Of a stretch of 64,000 nucleotides of DNA, positions 25,166 through 34,500 are shown piece after piece. This DNA is from Xiphias gladius. Lineage: Eukaryota > Chordata > Actinopteri > Istiophoriformes > Xiphiidae. The stretch lies in the NCBI RefSeq assembly GCF_016859285.1, contig NC_053416.1, forward strand, positions 1,698,001 to 1,762,000, written 5' to 3'. The position numbers and the translations under genes are program-made. A model generated the notes under the pieces. It was not told where the DNA came from. It made no database searches and was given only the letters and a program-made list of their open reading frames with translations. Positions within the stretch are counted from its first letter, which is position 1. Each line of letters opens with the position of its first letter.

Positions 25166-26208
25166 ATGTAACGTCTCCACTGCCTGAATATCACACTTCA
25201 CCTTCACACGGGCTATAAAACACTTCGGGGCTCTAAACTGTGGCTTCTCTGGTTTCATAACATTGTATTTTTAATCCTGCATGAATCAGACTCCAAACCA
25301 AGGCTGTAAATGTTCAAATCAAGCATCCGCTTCTATTGGATAAGTTATTCTTATTCTTATTATTATTATTATTGTTATTAATATTATTGTTGTTGTTATT
25401 GTTGTTGTTGTATTTTGAAGATGGCTCATTGTGTTACAATCGCTGTCGCTGTTTACACAATGTTTGGTTAACGACTTTACGTTTCAGGTCTTGCGTCGGC
25501 CATTTTATCTGTGTTTGAGCGGGAGGGAGAGAAACACCTGTGGATGTTGGGACGAACAAAATACATGTTATGTAAAACTTTAAAACTGAGGCCATCGATC
25601 AATAAAGAACTGACAACAAAAAAACAGGCTCTGGAAATCATTCGTAAAGAGTAAAGTAAAAAAAAAAAAATACTGATGCATTGAGATATTTATCATCATT
25701 AATAAAAACAAGTCAGACAAAGAAATAAAGTGAAATACAATCCACGGTGTCGTATGTAATTCCTTTTTATGTATGCAGTGTGTATTGTAGTTCACTTTCT
25801 ATCCTTATTTTTGTGAAGACGGAGGACGACGCCTCCTGCTGGTCAAACTACTCATTGATAAATACATTGTTCCAAAACTGTGGAGGATGAAAAGTGACTT
25901 ATATGTAATAAACTACATGTAAGAAATACATTAAAATAAATAAATAAATGCTGAAATAAACACATCAATAAGTAAATTTTTAATTGATAAACAGAAGAAT
26001 AAATATATAAACAAATGCTGGAATAAATAAATGAATGTTAAATTAATTTTAAAAATACAAATGCCTAAAAGATGATATATGTATTATAATGGTTACGGGG
26101 AGAAGAGACTGAAAAGTTGCAGCAGCGCCGCTGAAGATCCAAACATGGCGTAAAATAGTTCCGCAGCCACAGTAAATGGTAACAGCAACAACAAGAAGGC
26201 CAAATTTA
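25166..26208. other. Spacer before tRNA array; candidate poly(A) signal
   Basis: A (TTA/TTG)n tract lies at about 25349-25412. An AATAAA at 25601-25606 follows 'ccatcgatc' and is followed 13 bases later by an A-rich stretch, a plausible transcript 3' end on the + strand. If it serves st6gal1 the 3' UTR would be about 8.2 kb. From 25900 to 26060 the DNA is AT-rich with repeated ATAAATAAAT-like phrases. No coding feature was seen. Confidence 0.45.
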
Positions 26209-26280
26209 CTCCCCGTCGGGGAATCGAACCCCGGTCTTCCGCGTGACAGGCGGAGATACTGTCCACTATACTAACGAGGA
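26209..26280 (-). tRNA. tRNA-Asp (GTC), array copy 1
   Basis: On the minus strand this is a 72-base cloverleaf: acceptor TCCTCGT paired with ACGGGGA, anticodon stem TCCGC/GCGGA around loop CTGTCAC (anticodon GTC), and T arm CCGGGGTTCGATTCCCCG. Both internal promoter boxes are intact (A box TAGTATAGTGG, B box GGTTCGATTCC). No intron. No run of four T occurs close downstream, so its terminator is unclear. Confidence 0.95.
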
Positions 26281-26396
26281 GAGGTGAGGATGGTCATGTG
26301 ACCACATCGATTCGTGGAGTGGGCTGCTATTGGGTGTTCAAAGATATAGACACCTGTGAGAGGTCATGAGAGTACGACCATAGAAAATGACAACAA

Positions 26397-26456
26397 CTCC
26401 GCGTCGGGGAATCGAACCCCGGTCTTCGGAGATACTGTCCACTATACTAACGAGGA
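26397..26456 (-). pseudogene. tRNA-Asp copy 2 lacking the anticodon arm
   Basis: It is identical in plan to copy 1 but 12 bases shorter: GCCTGTCACGCG (sense), covering the anticodon loop and part of both stem strands, is absent. It also carries G to C at the acceptor position pairing with U4. The A and B boxes remain. It cannot decode. Confidence 0.93.
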
Positions 26457-26572
26457 AAGGTGAGGACAGTCATGTGACCACATCCACTCGTGGAGTGGGC
26501 TGCTATTGGGTAGTCAAAGATATAGACACCTGTGAGAGGTCATGAGAGTACGACCATAGAAAATGACAACAA

Positions 26573-26632
26573 CTCCGCGTCGGGGAATCGAACCCCGGTC
26601 TTCGGAGATACTGTCCACTATACTAACGAGGA
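26573..26632 (-). pseudogene. tRNA-Asp copy 3 lacking the anticodon arm
   Basis: It shares with copy 2 both the 12-base loss and the acceptor-stem substitution, at an offset of exactly 176 bp and with a near-identical 116-bp spacer. Copies 2 and 3 are therefore tandem duplicates of one another. Confidence 0.93.
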
Positions 26633-26748
26633 GAGGTGAGGACAGTCATGTGACCACATCCACTCGTGGAGTGGGCTGCTATTGGGTAGTCAAAGATATA
26701 GACACCTGTGAGAGGTCATGAGAGTACGACCATAGAAAATGACAACAA

Positions 26749-26820
26749 CTCCCCGTCGGGGAATCGAACCCCGGTCTTCCGCGTGACAGGCGGAGATACT
26801 GTCCACTATACTAACGAGGA
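26749..26820 (-). tRNA. tRNA-Asp (GTC), array copy 4
   Basis: A full 72-base tRNA-Asp(GTC) with the same sequence as copy 1. Downstream on its own strand, TTGTTGTCATTTTC supplies a T4 Pol III terminator about 12 bases after the gene. Confidence 0.95.
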
Positions 26821-26940
26821 GAGGTGAGGACAGTCATGTGACCACATCCACTCGTGGAGTGGGCTGCTGACTATTGGTTATTTAAAGATATAAACACCTG
26901 TGAGAGGTCATGAGAGTACGACCATAGAAAATAACAACAA

Positions 26941-27012
26941 CTCCCCGTCGGGGAATCGAACCCCGGTCTTCCGCGTGACAGGCGGAGATACTGTCCACTA
27001 TACTAACGAGGA
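26941..27012 (-). tRNA. tRNA-Asp (GTC), array copy 5
   Basis: A full-length copy following a 120-bp spacer (the longer spacer class, with 'gactattggttatttaaaga'). A T4 terminator lies about 12 bases downstream. It forms the outer part of the left arm of the array's inverted repeat. Confidence 0.95.
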
Positions 27013-27132
27013 GAGGTGCAGACAGTCATGTGACCACATCGATTCGTTGAGTGGGCTGCTGACTATTGGTTATTTAAAGATATGAACACCTGTGAGAGGT
27101 CAGGAGAGTACGACCATAGAAAATGACAACAA

Positions 27133-27192
27133 TTCCCCGTCGGGGAATCGAACCCCGGTCTTCGGAGATACTGTCCACTATACTGACGACGT
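27133..27192 (-). pseudogene. tRNA-Asp copy 6 lacking the anticodon arm, further decayed
   Basis: It carries the same 12-base anticodon-arm deletion, plus changes in the acceptor stem at both ends (3' end reads TTCCCCG on the + strand, 5' end 'gacgacgtga'). Its 3'-flanking DNA (27193-27265) is repeated inverted at 28780-28852. Confidence 0.88.
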
Positions 27193-27586
27193 GAGGTGAA
27201 AATCGCTGTAATTTAATCAATATTATTATTCTACTTATTATATGATCGAAATATTCATAATGATGTCAAGCTGCTGAGTTGAGTCGTGGTAAAAATGAAC
27301 AATGAAAAGTTAAGTAACGGAAAGATGAAAACATTTAAAAGAGAAATGTTGTTGTTTTTTTTTTGTTTTGTGATTGATTGATTGATTTTTCATTTCAAAT
27401 TTTTTTTTTTGTACATGATTACGAATAGAACGAATGTGAAGTACTTATACACATGTGAAACTGGTAACTATTTACTCTTTTACTCTTTCTTCCTTTAGTA
27501 CAGTATTTACACTTCTTTTGAATATTCTTTTGTCTGCTCTGCTATTTTATCCTTCCATTTTTCCTGAGGATACTCTAATAGAACAA
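27193..27586. other. Break in the tRNA array, AT-rich
   Basis: There is no tRNA unit here. The stretch contains T-tracts at 27355-27363 and 27402-27410 and a short GATT repeat. Nothing else was recognised. Confidence 0.6.
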
Positions 27587-27658
27587 CTCCCCGTCGGGGA
27601 ATCGAACCCCGGTCTTCCGCGTGACAGGCGGAGATACTGTCCACTATACTAACGAGGA
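27587..27658 (-). tRNA. tRNA-Asp (GTC), array copy 7
   Basis: A full 72-base copy with an intact cloverleaf and both promoter boxes. Its 3' flank differs from the array spacer and has no close T4, so expression is less certain. Confidence 0.94.
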
Positions 27659-27778
27659 GAGGTGCGGACGGTCATGTGACCACATCGATTCGTGGAGTGG
27701 GCTGCTGACTATTGGTTATTTAAAGATATGAACACCTGTGAGAGGTCAGGAGAGTACGACCATAGAAAATAACAACAA

Positions 27779-27850
27779 CTCCCCGTCGGGGAATCGAACC
27801 CCGGTCTTCCGCGTGACAGGCGGAGATACTGTCCACTATACTAACGAGGA
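27779..27850 (-). tRNA. tRNA-Asp (GTC), array copy 8
   Basis: A full copy, 192 bp from copy 7 and separated from it by the 120-bp spacer class. A T4 terminator is present about 12 bases downstream. Confidence 0.95.
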
Positions 27851-28642
27851 GAGGTTTGGACAGTCATGTGACCACAGAGTTCGACTCGGTGTTGCTCACC
27901 TGTATTTGTTTGTTCCACTTGCAGTGATTGACAGTAACTAAGTACATTTCCTGCGGCAGTTTTTTCAGTCCGCTATTGACAGGAAGTGTAAAAGTGTCCC
28001 ACTTCCTGGTTTTCAACATCAGTGTGATCAAAGGACTTTTTGTTCCTACAAAGGTCTTTTGGATGATGTTACATTAAACTTTAAAAGTCTTCACTTACAT
28101 GATAAATGGATATGAACTTTTACAAGAAACAGAAAGTATAATGTTACCATGGTTTCAACGAGCTACAACTTGAGCCCTTTTTTTTTTTTTTTTTTTTGCC
28201 TGTTTTTATTTGACAATCTGTGAAACAACCCAATCCGGCAACACTGACCTCAAGCCCCGCACTTAAGTACAACTTCACAGTACTTTTTACAACATTTTTG
28301 GCTGGACTGTGACCGCGAGGCTAGCCCTATAAAACGCGAATGTCCGGGACTGACTGATTGGCTGACGGACTGACTGAGTGATGAAGTTACGTCATGCTCA
28401 GGTTCAGGTTATAGCCCACAACATAACTCACCGTCCGGTCTGTTTTACCTGCTCTTTATACTTCTGCTCCATCACATTTCAGACGCAATTATTGTCGTAT
28501 ATAAGCATTGTAAAATTGGACATTTCATTTCCCAGGAATGACCCTCTAACGACTGCACTCTAGTCCGGTTTCACACTGTCTAACAAGTGGGGGAAAAAAG
28601 TGCTCTTTTGTTTGAGTAACAGGCGAGAAAACGTTTGATTAA
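27851..28642. other. Unique spacer within tRNA array
   Basis: A T-tract lies at 28180-28197. There are no array units, and no gene was recognised. Confidence 0.55.
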
Positions 28643-28714
28643 CTCCCCGTCGGGGAATCGAACCCCGGTCTTCCGCGTGACAGGCGGAGATACTGTCCAC
28701 TATACTAACGAGGA
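28643..28714 (-). tRNA. tRNA-Asp (GTC), array copy 9
   Basis: A full copy and the last on the minus strand. Downstream, TTAATCAAACGTTTTC offers a T4 terminator. Confidence 0.95.
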
Positions 28715-28852
28715 GAGGCGAGGACAGTCATGTGACCACATCGAACGATTCATCGTTAGTATATCGGGCAGTAAAATGGCATCAATTCCAATATTTCAAT
28801 CATTTAATATGTAGAATAATAATATTGATTAAATTACAGCGATTTTCACCTC

Positions 28853-28912
28853 ACGTCGTCAGTATAGTGGACAGTATCTCCGAAGACCGGGGTTCGATTC
28901 CCCGACGGGGAG
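28853..28912 (+). pseudogene. tRNA-Asp copy 10 lacking the anticodon arm (inverted)
   Basis: This is an opposite-strand counterpart of copy 6: same 12-base loss, same altered acceptor 5' end ('tcacgtcgtcagtatag'), and the same flank ('gattaaattacagcgatttt') in inverted order. The acceptor 3' end is unmutated here, unlike copy 6. Confidence 0.92.
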
Positions 28913-29022
28913 TTGTTATTATTTTCTATGGTCGTGCTCTCACACGTGTCTATGATTTTGAACACCTCATAGTCAGCAGCCCACTCCACGAGTGGATGTG
29001 GTCACATGACTTTCCTCACCTC

Positions 29023-29094
29023 TCCTCGTTAGTATAGTGGACAGTATCTCCGCCTGTCACGCGGAAGACCGGGGTTCGATTCCCCGACGGGGAG
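29023..29094 (+). tRNA. tRNA-Asp (GTC), array copy 11 (inverted)
   Basis: A full-length tRNA on the + strand with intact boxes and cloverleaf, the mirror of copy 5. It is followed by a (TTA)n tract. The first long T run is about 37 bases downstream. Confidence 0.95.
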
Positions 29095-29934
29095 TATTTA
29101 TTATTATTATTATTATAATTATTATTATCATTTTTTTTTTCCAATCAGTCCGTGAAGGCACATTCTGCGACTTTAACCGACAGTCCGTGAATGCAGCTCG
29201 AAGGCCGCGTAGCACCACGATGCTGCGGTTTGTTACGTCGTAGTCACATGACTGCGTGAACAGAAACAAACATGGCGCCGCGAAATTGTGCAACTCTGCT
29301 GTGAGTGGTTTTAAACTACTAAATGTTTAGTTTGTTGTTGTTTTTTTTCGGAAGCTGCTGAACAAACAAACAAACAAACGAACACGCGAATTTTTCTCTA
29401 ATGATATTGGTTATTTAAAAAGTAAAGCGACAATGAGAAATGTATGAGCTGTTTTTAGTGTCTGGAATTCAGTTTGTTTCCCTGTGAACCGATGCTTTCG
29501 CGCTGTGTAGGCTCATTTTTTAACTTTGGCAGGAGACAATCGCCGCGAGTGACCGTTTAAATATGAGCTGGACCCGTTAATGTGTGATTGAATCCGCTTT
29601 CGCTCATTCCGTGTCTCTGACTCAGCTCTTTTTCAACTTTTAACACAGAGGTTAGTTTGTCTCCGGGTCCGCACTCGAGCCGCCTGGCGGATGAGAGGAA
29701 GGGGAGGACGCTCTTCATCACCCTCATCACCCAACATCGTCCCTATCATCAGATAAACCAGGTAACCGCTGCTGAGAGTAGCCGAGGCAAGGTGCTCATT
29801 AGCTCTCATTAGCTCTGCTGCTGTTTAATAAGTGCGGTCTGAAGGAATCAGTGGTGTCGTTTTTAGGTTTTTATTTTTCATAACCGGTCCATTTTTCATT
29901 ACATGTCGATTGTTGAATTCTCAGAACGCGTGTG

Positions 29935-30014
<80 letters not shown>

Positions 30015-31228
30015 CCATATCACATACACTCAGTGCCCAGTTTATTAGGAACACCCAGCTAAAGCTAATCCAGTCTAATTCTTCCCTCATGAAGGTCATA
30101 CTGTTCAGGCTCGGTGTGAAAGAGTTGCTGGTTCAACTGAATGGTCACTGTGGAGGCTGCCGTGTGTGGAGCTGTTGAAGCGCACTTGTGTTACGTTGAC
30201 AGCTGTCTCTTTTATTTTGTCCACCCCATTCACATTACTGAGGGCAGGCTAAACGACAGACACGCCGCTTTGTACAGTTCAACAGTACCACAAAGAACAT
30301 CCTCCGAACTGATCATAAAGTTGAATCAGCACCTCTATAACATAGTTTTGACAAAAAACTGAACATCATAACCTTTAAAACAGGAGGATTTATTGCAGGA
30401 CTGTTGTATTAGATTTACTTAGCTTCAGCTAGGTGTGCCTAATATACTGGCAACTCAGCGTATGTGATATGAAAAGGCACACACCGAAAATTCGACAATC
30501 GATAATTAATTTAACAAAATGGGCAAAACGGACTGTTTATAGTTGGACAGCAGGCTTTTCTGCGTCTGAGGGCAGAAGTTACTAGCTGTTTGAGAGGCAG
30601 TCTTCGAAAGGGGGATGAAAAGCCTGCTGGCCAAGAGAGAGGCAAGTCACACTTGTTGTTCAAATGGGGATAATGCTGCATATTTTCAGACAGTCTTTCT
30701 TTAACGGCGCTCGCACAGAGAAGCTGTCGCCATCAGAAGCTTTTCAGCTCTCTACATTATAATTTAAGCAAGGTACCAGGACGTAAACATGAAAAGCGAT
30801 GCATGAAAACACTTAGTTGGGGGGAAATGAAATACTTTGCTCACCAGCTGGAGGGAGAAGGGGGACTTCCTGCCACTTTGTGTCTGGATGAGTGAAAACA
30901 ACACAACTCTGTTTAAATAGCGATGTTTTCTTTTATCCCTTCCAAATGGAGGAGGTCAGTCCTAGTTCTCAGTAGCCTCGAATAAGCCAATACACAACAA
31001 ATCCAGTCTGTGCAGAGGGGACCAGTATTTTTTTAAACAAGCCTGTGAGTAACGTGGGCAGGTCGACTACGTGTGAACGTCTCAGTCACGTCAAAGCTGC
31101 CGGACAGAAAACCAGCAGGAATTTCGGAAGCTGGACTGAAAATAGCTCTATTGTACGGTTTTGAAATGTTACACGTGAATCTTTTCTGTGTGTCTCTGTC
31201 GGTTAAAGTCACTCAGGAGCAGACCGGG
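29095..31228 (+). promoter_or_regulatory. uimc1 5' region: candidate promoter and non-coding exon(s)
   Basis: The sequence AACATGGCGCCGC at 29270 resembles a YY1/initiator element and is followed by a donor CT|GTGAGTGG at 29300. A second candidate leader exon runs from about 29650 ('ttaacacag' acceptor) to 29760 (CCAG|GTAACC). It stays open in one frame but does not join the coding frame convincingly. A (GT)n tract occupies 29929-30013. The acceptor for the first coding exon is probably 'aaagtcactcag' ending near 31219 or 'cggttaaag' at 31209. Which leader exon is used is inference. Confidence 0.4.
29929..30013. repeat. (GT)n microsatellite in uimc1 5' region
   Basis: About 42 GT units with a single C interruption near 29941. 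It lies 1.2 kb before the uimc1 start codon, in the presumed first intron. Confidence 0.97.
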
Positions 31229-31597
31229 ATGGCTCTCAGGAAGCAACTAATCAAGGATGCGAGCGACATGCCCTGTGAAAGCCGGCAGATCGACAGAAAC
31301 ACACAGGAGGACGAAGCTGTCGACGACAGAGACGACAAGGTAGAGAACCGTGAACATTAGCGAGAGGCATCTGAGAAATGAAGCTCTGCGGGGTTCTTAT
31401 CAGACGCTTGCCGGCGGTCTTGAACATACCACGTTTCTAAAGCAGCAGATTTGATGATTCGGCTGTGGCTGGATAGTAAATTGTGAGTGAAAATTGTCGT
31501 TTGTTCTTCCAGGACGAGCTCTCGTCATCACTTCTGTCACCGTCAACAGCAAGACAAAAACGCAAGAGAGAGAAGGACAACAGGGCGAAACCCAAAG
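31229..31597 (+). CDS. uimc1: uimc1 exons 1-2: N terminus
   Basis: Exon 1 (37 codons) starts at ATG 31229: [20 protein letters not shown], then an acidic end. Exon 2 (31513-31597) encodes [20 protein letters not shown] with a basic cluster. Human RAP80 has a SUMO-interacting motif here (hydrophobic run followed by SDSDGEE). No such run is visible in the fish N terminus. Confidence 0.82.
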
Positions 31598-34500
31598 GTA
31601 CGCAACGCAACTACTGAGGCTGTCAGAATAATTTCAAACACATTAACTTTAACTTTTTTTGATCTTATTTTGTGCAGGGCAAACGTTGATAAAGGTGATC
31701 AAATAAGAACGAGCTCGGAAACAGCGTCCATGTCATTAGAAATAATTCTGAACTTCACTCAATGTAATTTCTTTAAAAAAAAATGTACTCACGTTGTTTG
31801 TGCAAGTAGAAAACAACTCTCTGCAGTGCGCTGATGTCTAGGCCACTTCTATGTGTCAGACCATCACCACGCACGATACTGAACGTAGAATATTTCGCTC
31901 TGACGGTGGAATCAGTCTCTTTAGATACATACGACCAGCAAAGCTACTGTATTATCGACCAAAACCGACTTGCATCTTGTCTTTTTATTGTGGCAGGTAT
32001 TATTATCATTAGTTTTGTGTTCACTTGTATCCATTAGAACGGTGGTTCTTAACCTGGGGGTCATGGGAAGGGTGCTCAAATAAGTTAATATGAAATAAAA
32101 GCACACAAGAATATAGGTTCTTGTAATTTTTTTAATGAGTGTATAAGATACTTGCGTAATGGCACCACCTACAGGTTGGCCCCTGACAGCACACGTAACT
32201 TCACAGGCGTAGTTGGTCTACAGAGACATGGAGCGATTTCTTATAGGTTGGAGAACGAAATCCCAAGGTGCTGACGCTAAAAACAAGTGTCCAGCAGGGA
32301 AAGAATCAAGAGGGAATTAAAAAGGGGAAGTGGGGGGGGGGTCCACGACCCCCACCAGCTGCTGTACCATGGTGACGTCTGGTGGCTCTCCAGAGGAAAA
32401 GTTCTCAGTTGGCCGTTCAAGCTCCGAGAGGTGGTGGAGCTCTTTCACTCGCTGCTACCTTGCAAAACTTTCCGATGAAAAATGGCCAGACCGAGCCGAC
32501 GTTCTCGTGCGACTAAACAATCTGAGTGCAGGACTTCAGGGTCAAGGTGCGTCGCCCTTCGCCCTCTCTGACTAAAACCGAAGCGTGGAGCGGAAAACCG
32601 TTGTGGTTCCCTCGCCTGGACTATGAAACGTTGATGCCTTCCCATCACCGGATGATTTTTAGGAGCGAGAACCGTGAGTCAAAAGCCGTTGTCAGGACTC
32701 TTTTCACTTACAGCTTTGTGAGCGTTTCCCTGAAAATCGGGCAATGTCTGGTAGAGAGGAGGGGATTAGAAATCCTTCTGCAGGAGTCGTTGATAGATGT
32801 CACAGCCGATCTGGCTCTGAGGCAGAGCTTTGTGGAGAAGCCACTGGCTGAATTTTGAATATCAGTGCAAGGTGGATACAGAAGACTGGGTGACATGGAA
32901 CTGGAAAAAAAACAAAAGCCACAGATCAGTCTGATTTTTGTGAATTTATGAACAGAGAGTTAGCAACGCTGACGCTGACTCTGCTGTTTTCAGAGATGAC
33001 AGAGGAGGAGATGATGGACCTGGCCCTGCGTCTGAGTGAACAGGAAGCCAGTGACACTGCGCTCAGACTGCAGAGAGAAGAAGAGGCCATGATGAAAGCC
33101 ATCCAAGAGAGTGTGAGTGAGAGGTTTTTTTTAGTTTTTTTTTTAACAAATGCAGTGTAAACCCCATTCGGATGGTATTTATTCCTTTGGAGGAGGTGGG
33201 GTGATTTTAACACTACCTGCCCCGGCCAGTGATTTTATCCCGCCAGGCAGCGCATGTGGGTAATTTTTCATCTGTTCATTTTAGGAAGGGCACTGTTTTC
33301 ATTTCACTCAGCACGCTAACAAATCGAACCACGCTTAACGGATCCAGGTATCCGGGCACCAACATGGAACCGGATCCAAAATGATGCCGCCTACCGGAAC
33401 CCAGCCTTAAATGTAATGACAATGATTAGGGCTGAAACATAGGCTGCTTTTATTATCGATTACGTTGTCGATTATTTTCTCCAGTAGTCGATTAGTTGTT
33501 TGGTCGATAAAATGTCAGAAAATGGTGAAAAATGTCCGAGGTGACGTGTTGAGATGAGAAACGGTCAGAAAAACCAAAGATGTTACATTTACGATCATAG
33601 AAAAGTATTCACGTTTGAAAAGCTGAAATAAGAGAAATATTTTTCTGTTGATCGACTAATCAAAGAATCAAATTACTTTTAGTACCTTATTGCCTGGTGA
33701 TCATTTGGAAACGTTCTCCTACTCATGATTAGGCCTTTCTGGTGCGTATCACCATATTTCTCAGTTACTCTCTTGTCTTCTTTCCCAAGTTTTGTAGGAA
33801 TCCCCGAAGCAAAACTTTGAAAACCGTCAAACCGAACAGATCTGTTCCTGAAGCAGCAGCGGTGTTAGAATGCATCATCCTTTACGCGGTGTCCTTCTTC
33901 TCTCGTAGATGGTCGGCCAGACGCGACCCTGCCCGCCTTCCCAAAGTCAAAGCCTGCTGGCTGACGCCGAAGCCCCGTTCAGGCTCTGCTCTCGGCGAAA
34001 ACTCTTGTACTCGAACGGGAAGAAGGCGTCGGCCGTCGATCGGGGAGCGTCAGAGGACGTCTGCACGCCTCAGACAGACCTGAACCGAGGTGAGTCACTG
34101 AAGATGCTGTTAAATGTCCTACAGTGCTTGGTAAATAATATCAGGTTCATTTGAACTACCGCAGCGGGAAGGAAAAAAATATATCAAATGATGAGGGAAA
34201 ATAAATCGTTCAGGCTTTAAATCGGAGCAACTGCTGAAGCTCCCATGGATTTGAAAACGTGCCGTGTTGTATTCCCAGAAGCAAAAGGAACCGGAGATGA
34301 AAATAACAACAGGAATAAAAAGCGCAAAAGGAAAGAAGGAAGTCCTCTGCTGGAGATGCCAGACTTGTCACAGACTCAGAAAATCTACTCTCAGGCTTCA
34401 CCCTGCAGCTCGGAGTCTCTCGTAGTGGCTCTGGACTCACCGCAGGTTCGTCCAAAGAGATTTCTCACTTTTCGTTCCTTTACATTTTATGGGGCTACAG

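Larger units (their letters stand above)
26941..29094. repeat. About 320-bp inverted repeat spanning part of the tRNA array
   Basis: The left arm 26941-27265 (copy 5, spacer, copy 6, flank) matches the reverse complement of the right arm 28780-29094 (flank, copy 10, spacer, copy 11). The flank beyond the tRNA ('gattaaattacagcgatttt' and onward) pairs nearly perfectly. The central 1.5 kb is not symmetrical and contains copies 7-9. Confidence 0.88.

Noticed and set aside
26900-27941. Small frames reading ENNNNSPSGNRTPVFRVTGG at several places
   Set aside because: They are translations of the antisense strand of the tRNA-Asp units, not proteins.
26209-28714. CRISPR-like appearance: 60-72-bp repeats separated by 116-120-bp spacers
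   Set aside because: The repeats are tRNA-Asp genes and the spacers are homologous to one another, so it is a tandem gene array in a vertebrate genome.
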